Of a DNA stretch of 64,000 bases, positions 1-9,808 are shown in pieces. The translations under genes and the position numbers were made by a program. The DNA lies in NCBI RefSeq assembly GCF_040564635.1, contig NZ_CP159837.1:7055001-7119000 (forward strand). Direction: 5' to 3'. Under the pieces are notes generated by a model. It had not been told where the DNA came from, searched no databases, and saw only the letters and a program-made list of their open reading frames with translations. The DNA is from Planktothricoides raciborskii GIHE-MW2 (GTDB lineage: Bacteria; Cyanobacteriota; Cyanobacteriia; Cyanobacteriales; Laspinemataceae). How positions within the stretch are numbered: position 1 is the first letter of the stretch; each line of letters starts with the position of its first letter.

Positions 1-1724
1 AATTCCCGCAAGTAGGGCACCCAGTCGGCCAGCCCGGTAGAAATTTCGTCTAGAGTTTGTTCCATGCGGGCGGTGAATTTGGTATCGACTAATTCGGGAA
101 AATATTTTTCCAGCAAATTTGTCACCGCAAAGGCGGTGAAGGTGGGGACTAGGGCGTTGTTTTTCAGTTGGGCATAGCCTCTGTCGATGATGGTGCCGAT
201 GATGCTGGCGTAGGTACTGGGACGACCAATGCCTTCGCTTTCTAGGGTTTTGACCAGGGCGGCTTCGGTGTAACGGGCGGGGGGCTGGGTTTCATGCCCG
301 ATCGCCTCTAAGTTTTGGCACTCTGGGCGATCGCCCACTTTCAGGCTGGGCAAAATGATTTCCTGATTTTCTAACGCCGCATCCGGGTCATCGGATCCTT
401 CCACATAAGCCCGCAAAAAGCCGGGAAAAGAAATCCGTTTTCCCGTGGCGCGAAATACCGCGTCATCAACTTGTAAATCAACGGTGACAAAGGTTTGGCG
501 AGCATCGGCCATTTGAGAGGCTACGGTACGCTTCCAAATTAAGTCATAGAGTTTCAGTTCGCGATCGCTCAACCCTGTCTCCTGGGGAGTGCGGAAATAG
601 CTGCCCGCAGGACGGATGGCTTCGTGGGCTTCTTGGGCGCCTTTGGTATTAGTAGCGTATTGCCGAGGTTTAGGACTGAGATATTCTTTACCGTATTTTT
701 GTTGGACACAATCGCGGGCAGCCGCGATCGCTTGTTCCGATAGATGCACGGAATCTGTCCGCATATAAGTAATATAACCCTGCTCATATAAATTCTGGGC
801 TGTCCGCATGGTTTCCCTGGCGGAAAGCCTGAGTTTGCGGTTGGCCTCTTGTTGCAAGGTAGAAGTAGTAAACGGCGGCGACGGCTTGCGGATCGTCGGT
901 CGTTCTTCCACATTAATCACCGTCCAAGGCTTTTGGCTCAGTCGGGCTTGCAAATCTAAAGCTTCCTGTTCATTCAGCAGCACCACCTGACGGCCTGCGG
1001 CAATTTGGCCGGTCGCTTCATCAAAATCGCTACCCGTGGCAAGTTTCGTCCCTTTCAGGCTGATTAACTTGGCCTCAAACGGACTATTTGCTTGCACCAT
1101 ATTGGCTTTTAAGTCCCAGTAGGTTCCCTGGCGAAAGGCCAACCGTTGCCGTTCACGCACCACCAGCAACCGGACCGATACCGATTGCACCCGGCCTGCG
1201 GACAAGCCACTGGTAATTTTTTTCCAGAGTAACGGAGAGAGGGTATAACCCACGAGGCGATCGAGAATGCGCCTGGTTTCTTGAGCATGAACCAGTTGAT
1301 CGTCGATGTCTCGACAATTTTTCAGGGCTTCCCGGATAGCCTCTTGGGTGATCTCGTGAAACACCATTCGCTTGACCGGGACTTTCGGCTGGAGTAGCTG
1401 GAGTAAATGCCAGCTAATACTCTCTCCTTCTCGGTCTTCGTCCGTGGCCAGAATCAATTCTGACGCACCTTTGAGGGCTTCTTTGAGTTCTTTGACGATT
1501 TTCTTTTTGTCTTTGGGAACCACATAAATGGGTTCAAAATCACCATCCACATTCACCCCAAGCGCTGCCCAGGGTTGACCTTTCACTGAGGCGGGAATTT
1601 CGCTTGCGGACTGGGGAAGATCCCGGACGTGCCCCATAGAAGCCTCCACCACATAATCCGAGGGGAGGTAATTGCGAATGGTACGAGCTTTGGTGGGAGA
1701 TTCCACAATGACCAGCTTTGACAT
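1..1724 (-). CDS. topA: DNA topoisomerase I, 3' end beyond window
   Basis: Type IA topoisomerase that relaxes negatively supercoiled DNA through a transient 5'-phosphotyrosine link. The reverse strand is open from ATG at 1724 to the window edge, about 574 codons. The N-terminus [14 protein letters not shown] is the Toprim start. The acidic DEDREGE-type metal site follows near residue 100. The active-site tyrosine lies in YITYMRTDS, encoded around 750-780. The next segment reads like the [11 protein letters not shown] motif of bacterial TopA. The C-terminal part, probably with zinc or basic repeats, is outside the window. Translation past the edge cannot be judged, so it is annotated as partial. 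Certain as a family call. Confidence 0.96.
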   Translation of the reverse strand, partial: MSKLVIVESPTKARTIRNYLPSDYVVEASMGHVRDLPQSASEIPASVKGQPWAALGVNVDGDFEPIYVVPKDKKKIVKELKEALKGASELILATDEDREGESISWHLLQLLQPKVPVKRMVFHEITQEAIREALKNCRDIDDQLVHAQETRRILDRLVGYTLSPLLWKKITSGLSAGRVQSVSVRLLVVRERQRLAFRQGTYWDLKANMVQANSPFEAKLISLKGTKLATGSDFDEATGQIAAGRQVVLLNEQEALDLQARLSQKPWTVINVEERPTIRKPSPPFTTSTLQQEANRKLRLSARETMRTAQNLYEQGYITYMRTDSVHLSEQAIAAARDCVQQKYGKEYLSPKPRQYATNTKGAQEAHEAIRPAGSYFRTPQETGLSDRELKLYDLIWKRTVASQMADARQTFVTVDLQVDDAVFRATGKRISFPGFLRAYVEGSDDPDAALENQEIILPSLKVGDRPECQNLEAIGHETQPPARYTEAALVKTLESEGIGRPSTYASIIGTIIDRGYAQLKNNALVPTFTAFAVTNLLEKYFPELVDTKFTARMEQTLDEISTGLADWVPYLRE

Positions 1725-2111
1725 GGCTCTTTTTTTTCGCGAACAATAGCTATATTAGTAAAACCGACAATCGACAAGCCCGATCAGGCATCTAGGTTAA
1801 ATTCATAGTGAATGAGTGCTTTGACGATGGCGGGTTTGCCTCTTCCTATTACTTATATATATCGATTTGTCTTGACCACGAACTACACCCTAACTTAATT
1901 TATCCACGCTTGACCGTTGAAGATTAACCGAAATCCAGGGAAAAATTCAATGATTTCACCGCCAAAATCCAATGTAAAGTATTTTTAACAGTCTGATTGG
2001 ATGCCGTTGGGCGCATGAAGCGAAGCTATCGCTTCAGCGAATCGCAGTTCATATGCTCGAACTGACAACGCTCAAGGCTACCTAAAGACAGTTCCACCTA
2101 ATTTACAGACT
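1725..2111. other. Divergent intergenic region topA/ndhB
   Basis: This 387-bp stretch lies between divergently transcribed topA and ndhB and must carry both promoters. I see a GCGAAGC/GCTTCGC-type inverted repeat near 2020-2046 and AT-rich blocks, but no RNA gene and no credible ORF. Confidence 0.5.
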
Positions 2112-3710
2112 ATGGACTTTGCTAATCTTGCTGCCGAATTGAATACCGGGGCGATCTTGCCAGAGGGAATTGTCATTGTCACCCTCGTTGTGGTAGCGAT
2201 CGCGGATCTCATTGTCGGGCGGTCTTCTCCTTTTAATGAGACTAGCAACGCCTCGCGCTCCTGGATTCCTTATATCGCGATCGCCGGTTTATTGGCCACG
2301 GAGGTCGCCCTGTACTATCAATGGGATAGTACCACTCCCACAGCCTTTTTAGGGGCTTTTAATGGCGATGCCCTCAGTGTCGTCTTTAGAGGCATCATTG
2401 CTTTATCCACGGCGGTGACAATTCTGATGTCCATTCGCTATGTGAATGAATCAGGCACCGCTTTGGCGGAGTTTATTATGATTTTACTCACCGCCACCAT
2501 TGGGGCAATGTTCCTCTGTGCTGCCAATGAACTGGTGATGATCTTTATCTCCTTGGAAACCCTGAGTATCTCCTCTTATCTGTTAACGGGATACATGAAA
2601 CGGGATCCTCGTTCCAACGAAGCGGCTTTAAAATATTTGCTGATTGGCGCTTCGGCATCGGCGGTTTTCCTCTATGGCACCTCCTTGCTTTATGGCTTGT
2701 CCGGTGGCGAAACCAACCTGGAAGCGATCGCCGCTGGTTTAGCCAAAGGCAACACGGGAGAGTCGATTACGTTGCTCATTGCTTTGGTATTTGCGATCGC
2801 CGGGATTTCCTTTAAAATTTCGGCGGTGCCTTTCCACCAATGGACTCCAGACGTTTATGAAGGTTCGCCCACACCCGTGGTCGCATTTTTGTCCGTCGGT
2901 TCCAAAGCTGCTGGATTTGCCCTCGCCATTCGTCTGCTGGTAATTGCATTCCCCTTGGTCAGCGAACAATGGCATTTTGTCTTCACTGCTTTAGCCATTC
3001 TCAGTATGATTTTGGGCAATGCGGTGGCGATCGCTCAAACCAGCCTCAAACGGATGCTGGCCTATTCTTCCATCGGTCAAGCCGGATTTGTGATGATTGG
3101 TTTAGTCGCCAATACCGACGCCGGTTATGCCAGCATGGTCTTCTACTTGCTGGTTTACCTGTTTATGAACCTAGGGGCATTCACTTGCTTAATCCTGTTC
3201 ACTCTACAAACGGGTACTGACCAAATTAGTGAGTACGCTGGACTCTATCAAAAAGACCCTTTGCTCACCCTGGCATTAAGTATTTGCTTACTGTCTTTAG
3301 GCGGGATTCCTCCCTTAGCTGGATTCTTTGGTAAACTCTACATTTTCTGGGCAGGTTGGCAAGCCGGACTTTATGGCTTAGTCTTAGTCGGTTTAATCAC
3401 CAGTGTCATCTCGATTTACTACTACATTCGAGTAGTGAAAATGATGGTGGTTAAAGAACCCCAGGAAATGTCAGAATCCGTGAAAAAATATCCCGAAATC
3501 CGCTGGACTTTACCCGGAATGCGGCCTTTACAAGTGGGAATTATTCTGACTTTAGTGGCCACATCTTTAGCCGGAATTCTGTCTAATCCCTTGTTCACCT
3601 TTGTCAATGACTCGGTGACTCGGACAGAAATGTTGCAATCTTCGATTCAAACTGAATCCGTAGCGACTTTGCTGCCCCAGTCTCCTCTCTCTTTATCTGC
3701 CAAAAATTAG
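2112..3710 (+). CDS. ndhB: NAD(P)H-quinone oxidoreductase subunit 2 (NdhB)
   Basis: Proton-pumping antiporter-like subunit of the cyanobacterial NDH-1 complex in the thylakoid membrane. It takes part in respiration and cyclic electron flow around photosystem I. The 532-residue product is polytopic. It carries the Proton_antipo_M core, with [17 protein letters not shown]-like sequence (here [19 protein letters not shown]) and the [15 protein letters not shown] segment typical of NuoN/NdhB. Length matches cyanobacterial NdhB. The gene stands alone and is followed by a bidirectional hairpin terminator shared with groES. Confidence 0.97.
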   Translation: MDFANLAAELNTGAILPEGIVIVTLVVVAIADLIVGRSSPFNETSNASRSWIPYIAIAGLLATEVALYYQWDSTTPTAFLGAFNGDALSVVFRGIIALSTAVTILMSIRYVNESGTALAEFIMILLTATIGAMFLCAANELVMIFISLETLSISSYLLTGYMKRDPRSNEAALKYLLIGASASAVFLYGTSLLYGLSGGETNLEAIAAGLAKGNTGESITLLIALVFAIAGISFKISAVPFHQWTPDVYEGSPTPVVAFLSVGSKAAGFALAIRLLVIAFPLVSEQWHFVFTALAILSMILGNAVAIAQTSLKRMLAYSSIGQAGFVMIGLVANTDAGYASMVFYLLVYLFMNLGAFTCLILFTLQTGTDQISEYAGLYQKDPLLTLALSICLLSLGGIPPLAGFFGKLYIFWAGWQAGLYGLVLVGLITSVISIYYYIRVVKMMVVKEPQEMSESVKKYPEIRWTLPGMRPLQVGIILTLVATSLAGILSNPLFTFVNDSVTRTEMLQSSIQTESVATLLPQSPLSLSAKN

Positions 3711-3775
3711 AGCAGATTACTGGTAATAAATTACCAAAAATAAATTAAATTACCAGAAATCAATTCACAAAAACA

Positions 3776-3812
3776 AAAATGCCTGACTCAAAGCGTCAGG
3801 CATTTTGATTTT
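3776..3812. terminator. Bidirectional hairpin terminator ndhB/groES
   Basis: Perfect 12-bp stem AAAATGCCTGAC / GTCAGGCATTTT (3776-3787 with 3795-3806) and a 7-nt loop. A-rich and T-rich flanks make it work in either direction. It sits between convergent ndhB and groES. Confidence 0.8.
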
Positions 3813-3839
3813 TGGTAATTTGTTGTTTTGGGGGTGAGA

Positions 3840-3855
3840 GTGGGCATTGCCCACC
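3840..3855. repeat. GTGGGCATTGCCCAC palindrome
   Basis: Short palindrome of the GTGGGCA-N-TGCCCAC type, also present twice at 13818-13885. It lies in the ndhB-groES intergenic space. Confidence 0.6.
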
Positions 3856-3900
3856 GATTCACCAATTCATCATAAGCGGGATGTGAATCCTTAATTGGGC

Positions 3901-3966
3901 TAATTGATGCCTAATTGATGCCTAATTGATGCCTAATTGACGCCTAATTGATGCCTAATTGATGCC
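3901..3966. repeat. 11-bp tandem array at the 3' end of groES
   Basis: Six head-to-tail copies of TAATTGATGCC, one with a T-to-C change. The last copy abuts the groES stop codon (reverse strand). The 11-bp unit is not a multiple of three and lies wholly in non-coding DNA. Confidence 0.9.
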
Positions 3967-4274
3967 TAAGCAACCGTTGCTAAAATATCTCTTTCAGTCA
4001 ACAAAATATATTCTTCATTGCCCATTTTTATGTCAGTACCCGCGTACTTAGAATAGAGAACTTTATCCCCAATTTTGACATCAAGGGGAATGCGCTTACC
4101 ATTTTTATCAACTTTTCCAGAACCCACCGCGACGACTTCTCCGAGTTGTGGTTTCTCTTTGGCGGTATCAGGCAACAGAATTCCTCCGGCGGTTTTTTCT
4201 TCAGAAGCGCTGATTTTCACAAATACGCGATCGCCGAGCGGTTGAACCGTGGAAATATTGATGCTAACGGCCAT
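3966..4274 (-). CDS. groES: Co-chaperonin GroES
   Basis: The 10-kDa heptameric lid of the GroEL folding chamber, cytoplasmic. The 102-residue product contains [11 protein letters not shown], the mobile-loop segment [19 protein letters not shown], and [10 protein letters not shown], all standard for cyanobacterial GroES. ATG at 4274 is chosen because AAAGGTG lies 6-12 bases upstream. A longer start three codons earlier is a GTG inside that ribosome site. Unusually, no groEL follows: the next feature downstream is a tandem repeat, a terminator and convergent ndhB. I find no CIRCE operator (TTAGCACTC-N9-GAGTGCTAA) upstream. Confidence 0.95.
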   Translation of the reverse strand: MAVSINISTVQPLGDRVFVKISASEEKTAGGILLPDTAKEKPQLGEVVAVGSGKVDKNGKRIPLDVKIGDKVLYSKYAGTDIKMGNEEYILLTERDILATVA

Positions 4275-4379
4275 AAAATTCACCTTTCAACTTAATCGTA
4301 AAGAGCAATAGTTTTTCTAATTTATCTTACTAAATTAAGGCGCGATCGCCACTTTTTTAACTGTACGGTTTACCGAACC

Positions 4380-4780
4380 GGAAATCTGGGGGGAGGTGCG
4401 GAGGGGCGGGGGTGCGGAGGGGCGGGGGTGCGGGGTGTGGGGGGGGAAAGTGAAAAGTGATGCATTGAAAAGTGAAAAGTCGTAGGGGCGTCCTTGGGAA
4501 GCATAATCCGTCAGGCTATATGGCCAGGCCATTCGCCCTTACAAAAGAAATATCACTATTCACTATTCACTATTCACTATTCACTCTTCGCGGAGGAGCG
4601 GGGGTGCAGGGGTGCAGGGGTGCAGAACCAAAGAATCCCTACCCAAAGAATCCCTACCCAAAGAATCCCTACCCAAAGAATCCCTACCCAACAAACAACA
4701 AACAACAAACAACAAACAACAACCAAAGAATCCCTACCCAAAGAATCCCTACCCAAAGAATCCCTACCCAACAACCAACA
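4380..4780. repeat. Cluster of short tandem repeats
   Basis: There is no gene here. From left to right there is a G-rich block made of GCGGAGGGGCGGGG units (about 4395-4445) and a CACTATT array (about 4553-4585). A 15-bp array of AAAGAATCCCTACCC follows (about 4628-4690), then CAACAAA units, and then a second AAAGAATCCCTACCC block (about 4727-4770). The stretch 4541-4583 recurs base for base at 24591-24633. Several small frames read through it but are composed only of the repeat. Confidence 0.85.
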
Positions 4781-4782
4781 AA

Positions 4783-7055
4783 TTATTGATTAATTGGCAG
4801 AGTAATCTTAAACTCAGTTCCGGCAACCAATCTGGAACATTCAAGCTTACCCCGATTTTTTTCGACAATAATCTGATAGCTAACCGAAAGACCTAACCCG
4901 GTGCCCTTGCCTAGCCTTTTAGTCGTAAAAAACGGATCGAAAATTTGCGGTAGGACGGATTCAGCAATGCCACAACCATTATCACGAATCCGAATCAACG
5001 CTTGATTATTTATCAATTTTGTGGTAGTATAAAGCGTGGAATTATCTACATTTTATACTGCATCAATTGCGTTACTAATAATATTCATAAAAACCTGATT
5101 TAATTGCGCCCCATGACATTCTAACTTGGGTAAATATCCGTAGTTTTTCTCCACGATAATTTCCCGCCATTCCTCAGACTTTAGGCGATGCTGCAAAATT
5201 AACAGGGTGCTATCAATGCCTTGATGAATATCTACAGCTTTCATTTCTGCTTCATCATGGCGAGCAAAGGTTCGCAATGAGAGCACAATTTGCCAAATCC
5301 GTTCCGTTCCCGTTTTCATCGAAGCGAGGGCTTCTGGTAAATCGTGACTAATAAAATTCAGATCCACCTCTTCTATTTTTTATAATATTTCGGCGGCTGG
5401 TTCGGGATAATGTGATTGATAAAGTTGTACCAATTCTAATAAATATTGATCATAATCACCAATATAACCTAGATTGCCATGAAATTAATCGGGTGATTAA
5501 TTTCATGGGCAAACCCCGCGACCAACTGCCCCAAAGAAGCCATTTTTTCACTTTGAATCATTTGGGTTTGAGTTTTTTGCAAGTTCTGGAGAGTCTCGGT
5601 CAGTTCGATCGCTTGCCGACGGGTTTGTTCCAACAATTCCGCTTGTTGAATAGCAATTCCCAATTGTACCACCAATTGATCTAATAAGTTAATTTATTGA
5701 TGGTGCAAATAACTCGCTTGCGAGGTTTTATAAGCGACTAAAAAACATTTTTTTATTTTAAAATTGGCAAAAATGTTTTATTTATTTATAGAATATTGAC
5801 ATTTTCCTGATTGATTAATTTTTACCCAGTCTTGTTCAAACGCAAATGTTTTGACAGGTTGTGTAGTGAAACCATCAACAATAGAATCGGCGACAAATTC
5901 CCCACTCCAATCAGGATAAAAGCGATAGATGGCCACTCGTTCGACTTCTAATAATCGCCGGACTTCTTGGGTGGTAGTTTGAAAAATTGTATTAATATCT
6001 AAAAAAGATTGGCGAATTTTGTCAATGGTGGTGGCAAGCGATCGCAGCCTTTCAGCCGCCTTTGCCAATTGTGCCGCTTGATTCTGCACTTGATTTCGTA
6101 GTCTGTTTGTTGCAATGCCACCCCAAGCTGACTGGCAATTTGGGACAGCACTTCCACCTCTTCTTCTTGCCATTCACGGCAACCAGAGTTTTGATAAGCC
6201 GCTAATAATCCCCAGATTTTTGTCCCCTGGTAAATGCCTACAATCACATAAGCTTTCGCCTGCATACTTTCGATCACTTGCAAATAGCAAGTAGTAAAAC
6301 CTGCTTGGTAGATATTATTACAAGTGCGGAATGCTTGTCCTTGGACAAAAAGTCCCCCTTGGGTTTTTTGTAAATAAGTATCCGTTGAGGTTAATTTCGC
6401 CAAAGATTTCAGGGTGGAGTCACTAATATTTCTAATCTTATCCGTTAACCGGGGCGGTTCGACTTGTTGATGTAATAATGAAATCCATTCTGGGGCGACG
6501 GACTCGGAAACACAAGCCCCACTTCAATCAGGATTAAACCGATAGATGATTACTCGGTCAGCTTGCAGCAATTTTTGCACTTCTTCGGTGGTGGTGCAAA
6601 AAATCGTTTCAATGTCCAATGACCCCCGAATTTTATCCACTATGGCCGCTAAAATTTTCTGGCGTTCGATCATTCTTTCCCGTTCAGCGGCTTTGGCTAA
6701 TTGTGCCGATTGGGCTTGCACTTGTTTGAGGTACTCTAATTGTTGCAGGGCTAGGGTCAATTGTGAGCCAATTTGAGGGAGTAAATCGATTTCATCTTCT
6801 TGCCAATGTCGGGGGGCAGAGTTTTGATAAGCGGCTAACAATCCCCAGAGGTTTTCTCCCTGAAATAAGGGGACAATTACATAAGCTTTGGCTTGAAATT
6901 GTTCTAAGAGTTGAATCTGGCAATCCGCATGACCCACTTGGTAGATGTCATCAACGGCTTCTCATTGTTGGCATATCTGCCCCCTTTGGTTTCTTGTAAG
7001 TGGGTGTCTTCAATGATGGGCAATGTTCCCACTAAGGGTTATTCAACAGTGTAAG
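4783..7055 (-). pseudogene. Multi-GAF histidine kinase remnant, 3' part
   Basis: Read on the reverse strand, this is the C-terminal two-thirds of a cyanobacterial GAF-repeat sensor kinase in at least six pieces. Two or more GAF domains can be followed, with LLAAYQNS and AKAYVIV motifs around 6840-6900 and 6190-6260, and linkers such as DKIRGSLDIETIF. Next comes the kinase H-box ([12 protein letters not shown], about 5500), then an N-box-like SNAIDAV (about 5055). The G-box GKGTGLGLS (about 4900) ends the protein. Stops and frameshifts occur at about 5030, 5370, 5470, 5700, 6120, 6530 and 6940, and a GAF-to-H-box segment is missing near 5700-5780. It cannot make a full protein. The N-terminal part continues beyond the inserted IS at 8757-9282. 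Confidence 0.85.
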
Positions 7056-7090
7056 TTTTGTTAACAGATGCTCATGTATGCTTTCAGGAG

Positions 7091-7660
7091 ATGGCATACA
7101 TACCACTCAGGAAAGCGGTCGAATTTCTGGGTGTACATCCCAAAACCGGAGCGAAAAAACGCTGATGAAAAGAAGATCAAAAACATCAAAAACACCGCCT
7201 ACCAAAAACTCTATGATGTCGAATCATCGGTGCGGGATACAGTTGGAGCTACCACGGCTTGCTACTGCCGAGTTAGTTCAACAAAACAACGATCTCACCT
7301 CGACAGACAAGTTGCCTATATGTAATCAATCTACCCAGACGCAGAAATTATCCGAGATATCGGCTTTAGATCGGGGCTTAATTTCAAACGCAAAGGGTTG
7401 CTTTGGTTACTGGTCAGACTTATGCGAGGCGATTAGCTCACAGTTATTTTTGCCTGTCGTGACAGATTGTGTCGAAAAGGATTTGAATTATTCGAGTTTA
7501 TGGCACAACAAAACGGTAGAGGCATCGTGGTTTAAGAAAACTCTGTAAAATGTCCAGAAGCCCAACTCACAGCCGATATTCTCTCCATCCCTCACGTCTT
7601 TTATTGTCGGATACACGGATTCAGAAGCTACAGTAAGAAAATCAAGGAAGCTCCGAATCT
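7091..7660 (+). pseudogene. tnpA: IS607 serine recombinase TnpA, degraded
   Basis: Resolvase-family recombinase with a MerR-like DNA-binding head. Pieces in different frames read MAYIPLRKAVEFLGVHPKT (7091 on), LYDVESS, then the catalytic-serine segment CYCRVSSTKQR (about 7264). After a TAA near 7323 come SIYPDAEIIRDI and FKRKGLL, then FELFEFMAQQN and finally VFYCRIHGF. At least three frameshifts and two stops interrupt it. The order and spacing match intact cyanobacterial IS607 TnpA. Not functional. Confidence 0.85.
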
Positions 7661-7683
7661 ATCTAAACCCAGAACAAAAAAAA

Positions 7684-8751
7684 TTGCTTAAACAATGGTT
7701 CGGAGTTAGTAGATTTGTCTACAACGAAACCATTAAATATTTGCAGCAGCCCGATACAAAAGCTAACTGGATGGCGATTAAAACAGGAATCTTGAATGGA
7801 TTACCTGAATGGGCTAAACCTGTTCCTTATCAAATTAAATCAATCGCCATCAAAGATGCTTGTTTAGCCGTTAAAGCCGCTAAACAAGGGTTTAAGGCAG
7901 ATGGCAAGATTCGTCAATGCAAATTTCGGAGTCGTAAAGACGTAAAGCAATCAATCTATATACCTAAATCAGCGATTAAAGATTGTGGGATTTACCACAG
8001 TATATTGGGAAAGGGTAAATTCAAAGAGTCACTACCCGAGAATTTTAGCGATGGTCGATTAACACTAACTTACGGTGAGTATTACTTGACTATCTCGACA
8101 GAAGTGCAACAACTAAATTCCGAGAATCAAGGGAGAGTTGTTGCCTTAGCTCCTGGTGTCCGCACGTTTATGACATTTTTTTCGGAAACATCTTTTGGTT
8201 GGCTAGGCAAAGATTCTAACTTACACATTCAGAAATTGTGTTTCAAATTAGACAAATTAGTGTCTCGACTATCAAAAGCCAAGTGTAAACAGAAAAGAAA
8301 TCTCAAAAAAGCCGCGAGTAGACTTGGTTGTAAAATCAAGAACTTAGTCAAGGAATTGCATTATAAGACAGCTAGATTTTTAGTAGAAAACTTTGATGTG
8401 ATTTTCCACCCAACATTTGAAACATCACAGATGGTTTCTAAGTCAAGACGTAAAAGAAACAAATCTGTCAGGCTTATGCTAACTCTAAGTCATTATGAGT
8501 TTAAGCAATTTCTGAAATGGAAGGCTTGGGAAAACCACAAAATTGTGATTGATTGCAACGAAGCCTACACTTCTAAAACGGTGTCATGGACCGGTGAAAT
8601 TATCAATAATTTGGGTGGGGCAAAAACGATTAAATCGAATTCCACCCAATTAAAGATGGACAGGGATTTAAATGGTGCGCGAGGGATCTTTCTTCGTGCA
8701 TTGGTTGATACGCCTTGGTTGAGAGAGTATCTCAACTTATGTGTTTGTTAG
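7684..8751 (+). CDS. tnpB: IS607-type TnpB, RuvC-I aspartate replaced
   Basis: RNA-guided nuclease of transposon origin, ancestor family of Cas12. The frame of 355 codons contains the OrfB helix-turn-helix part (FGVSRFVYNETIKYL) and a RuvC fold. The first catalytic motif, normally DPGVRTF, reads ALAPGVRTF (GCT at 8149-8151), so the metal-binding Asp is Ala. The second-motif glutamate (PTFETSQM, GAA at 8419) and the last aspartates (MDRDLNGARG, 8659-8667) remain. The true N-terminus (KLRIYLNP) lies upstream in another frame, shifted by a missing A in the A-tract 7677-7683. The TTG at 7684 is only a frame boundary. No CxxC zinc ribbon is seen. Nuclease-dead by sequence. Confidence 0.82.
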   Translation: MLKQWFGVSRFVYNETIKYLQQPDTKANWMAIKTGILNGLPEWAKPVPYQIKSIAIKDACLAVKAAKQGFKADGKIRQCKFRSRKDVKQSIYIPKSAIKDCGIYHSILGKGKFKESLPENFSDGRLTLTYGEYYLTISTEVQQLNSENQGRVVALAPGVRTFMTFFSETSFGWLGKDSNLHIQKLCFKLDKLVSRLSKAKCKQKRNLKKAASRLGCKIKNLVKELHYKTARFLVENFDVIFHPTFETSQMVSKSRRKRNKSVRLMLTLSHYEFKQFLKWKAWENHKIVIDCNEAYTSKTVSWTGEIINNLGGAKTIKSNSTQLKMDRDLNGARGIFLRALVDTPWLREYLNLCVC

Positions 8752-8756
8752 CAAAT

Positions 8757-9282
8757 GTTAGCAAAAAAGTATCGGTACACAGCCTTCCGCCATTGATTCA
8801 GCGACAAAGGTGACCGTCCAGTCCGGTAAAAATTGATAAATGGCCACCCGGTCGGCGTTGAGGAGTTGGAGGAGTTGTCGGACTTCGGCGGTGGCGATCG
8901 CAAAAATTTCTCGATATCTAATAGCTGGCGAATTTTATCGATAATTCGGGCAACAATTTTCTGGGGATAAGCCGGCTTTTCTCTTTCCCCCCAAAGCGGA
9001 TGGCCAATTTTCCCCCACATCTTCCGAAACAAATTCTCCCTCCCAGTTTCTTTGCGGATCCAAGCAAAAGACGGCGACGCGATCGCACTTGAGTAGTTGC
9101 CGCACTTCCTTAGCGGTGGTGGTGAAGATGACGCCTAAATCCAGGGATTGACGAATGCGGGCGATCGCTCTGGCTAACGCTTTTTGCTGGTTTAATTCTT
9201 GTTGAATCCCTGGGACTTTCCGGTCATCGGTGTTAACTGAATTTGCTTTCTCTTGCGCTTCAGGGCTTAAATTGGCTGACAT
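8757..9282 (-). pseudogene. Multi-GAF histidine kinase remnant, 5' part
   Basis: The gene start is MSANLSPEAQEKANS at 9282, followed by a helical linker (ARIRQSLDLGVIF) and the opening of a first GAF domain (DRVAVFCLDPQRNWEGEFVS). Most of that GAF is deleted near 8960-9020. The frame then changes into the linker of a second GAF (IIDKIRQLLDIE) and its opening, which runs up to the IS607 insertion at about 8757. It joins 4783-7055 to make one ancestral sensor kinase. Confidence 0.8.
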
Positions 9283-9808
9283 GGCGGTGTTTGATTAAGT
9301 TTGATTAACTAAAATCTTATGATAGAAATTCTTAAGCATGAATCAATTTCCTTTAAAATCTCTACATGGGTCTATTGTTTCTGGTATTTTGCTATAATAC
9401 CCTTTCCCTAAAGATGTTTCCGCCAATGTTTCCGCCAATGTTTTCGCCAATGTTTTCGCCAATGTTTTCGCCAAGGAACTTTCCCAAATATCTGGCATGA
9501 GATAAAAACTAAAATCCCTTCGACTTCTGATTGACCTGTTGGCGGGTCTAAGCAAAGTCGAAGAGACAAATACAATTTACTAAGTAATTTTTAATAAAAA
9601 ATTAGCAATAACTTACCAATTAACTTAGCAATAATTTATTCATCAATCCCGTTGAATTGCCCTGAGAGGATATCGCCCGGCGATCGCCCGGCGATCATTA
9701 TCATTATTTAAAATGCAGCTTTGATACTCCCATGTTGAATCAGGTGTCAGATAACTTTAATGTTTTTCGGTTTTTTCCGTTTTTTCCGGTTTTGACTAAA
9801 ATTAAGCT
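9283..9808. other. Intergenic region with a 12-bp tandem array
   Basis: There is no supported gene. At 9415-9475 there are five copies of a 12-bp unit (TTTTCGCCAATG, first two with TTTCCGCC). A small reverse frame reads these as LAKT repeats, but it has no homology I recognise. An AAGTCGAAG inverted repeat (about 9518-9564) and CGATCGCCCGG duplications (about 9675-9695) follow. Confidence 0.6.

Larger units (their letters stand above)
7056..8756 (+). mobile_element. IS607-type element inserted in the kinase pseudogene
   Basis: A serine-recombinase gene followed by an overlapping tnpB defines the IS607 family. The GAF reading on the reverse strand breaks off at about 8757 (AESMAEGCVPIL) and resumes at about 7055 (TLVGTLPIIEDTHLQE), which places both ends within about 15 bp. 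No terminal inverted repeat or clear target duplication is visible, as expected for IS607. Both genes are damaged, so the copy is probably immobile on its own. Confidence 0.8.

Noticed and set aside
1725-2111. tRNA or small RNA in the topA-ndhB gap
   Set aside because: Short inverted repeats exist but no T-arm GTTCGAATC-like segment and no cloverleaf can be drawn.
3966-4283. Upstream GTG start for groES
   Set aside because: The GTG is part of the AAAGGTG ribosome site of the ATG at 4274, and GroES proteins start at the later Met.
4472-4896. Small forward and reverse frames over the 4.4-4.8 kb repeats
   Set aside because: Composed of KESLPKESLP- or NPYPKNPYP-type repeat translation only, present in several frames at once.
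9343-9555. 70-codon reverse frame with LAKT repeats
   Set aside because: Made largely from the 12-bp array, no homology or ribosome site recognised.
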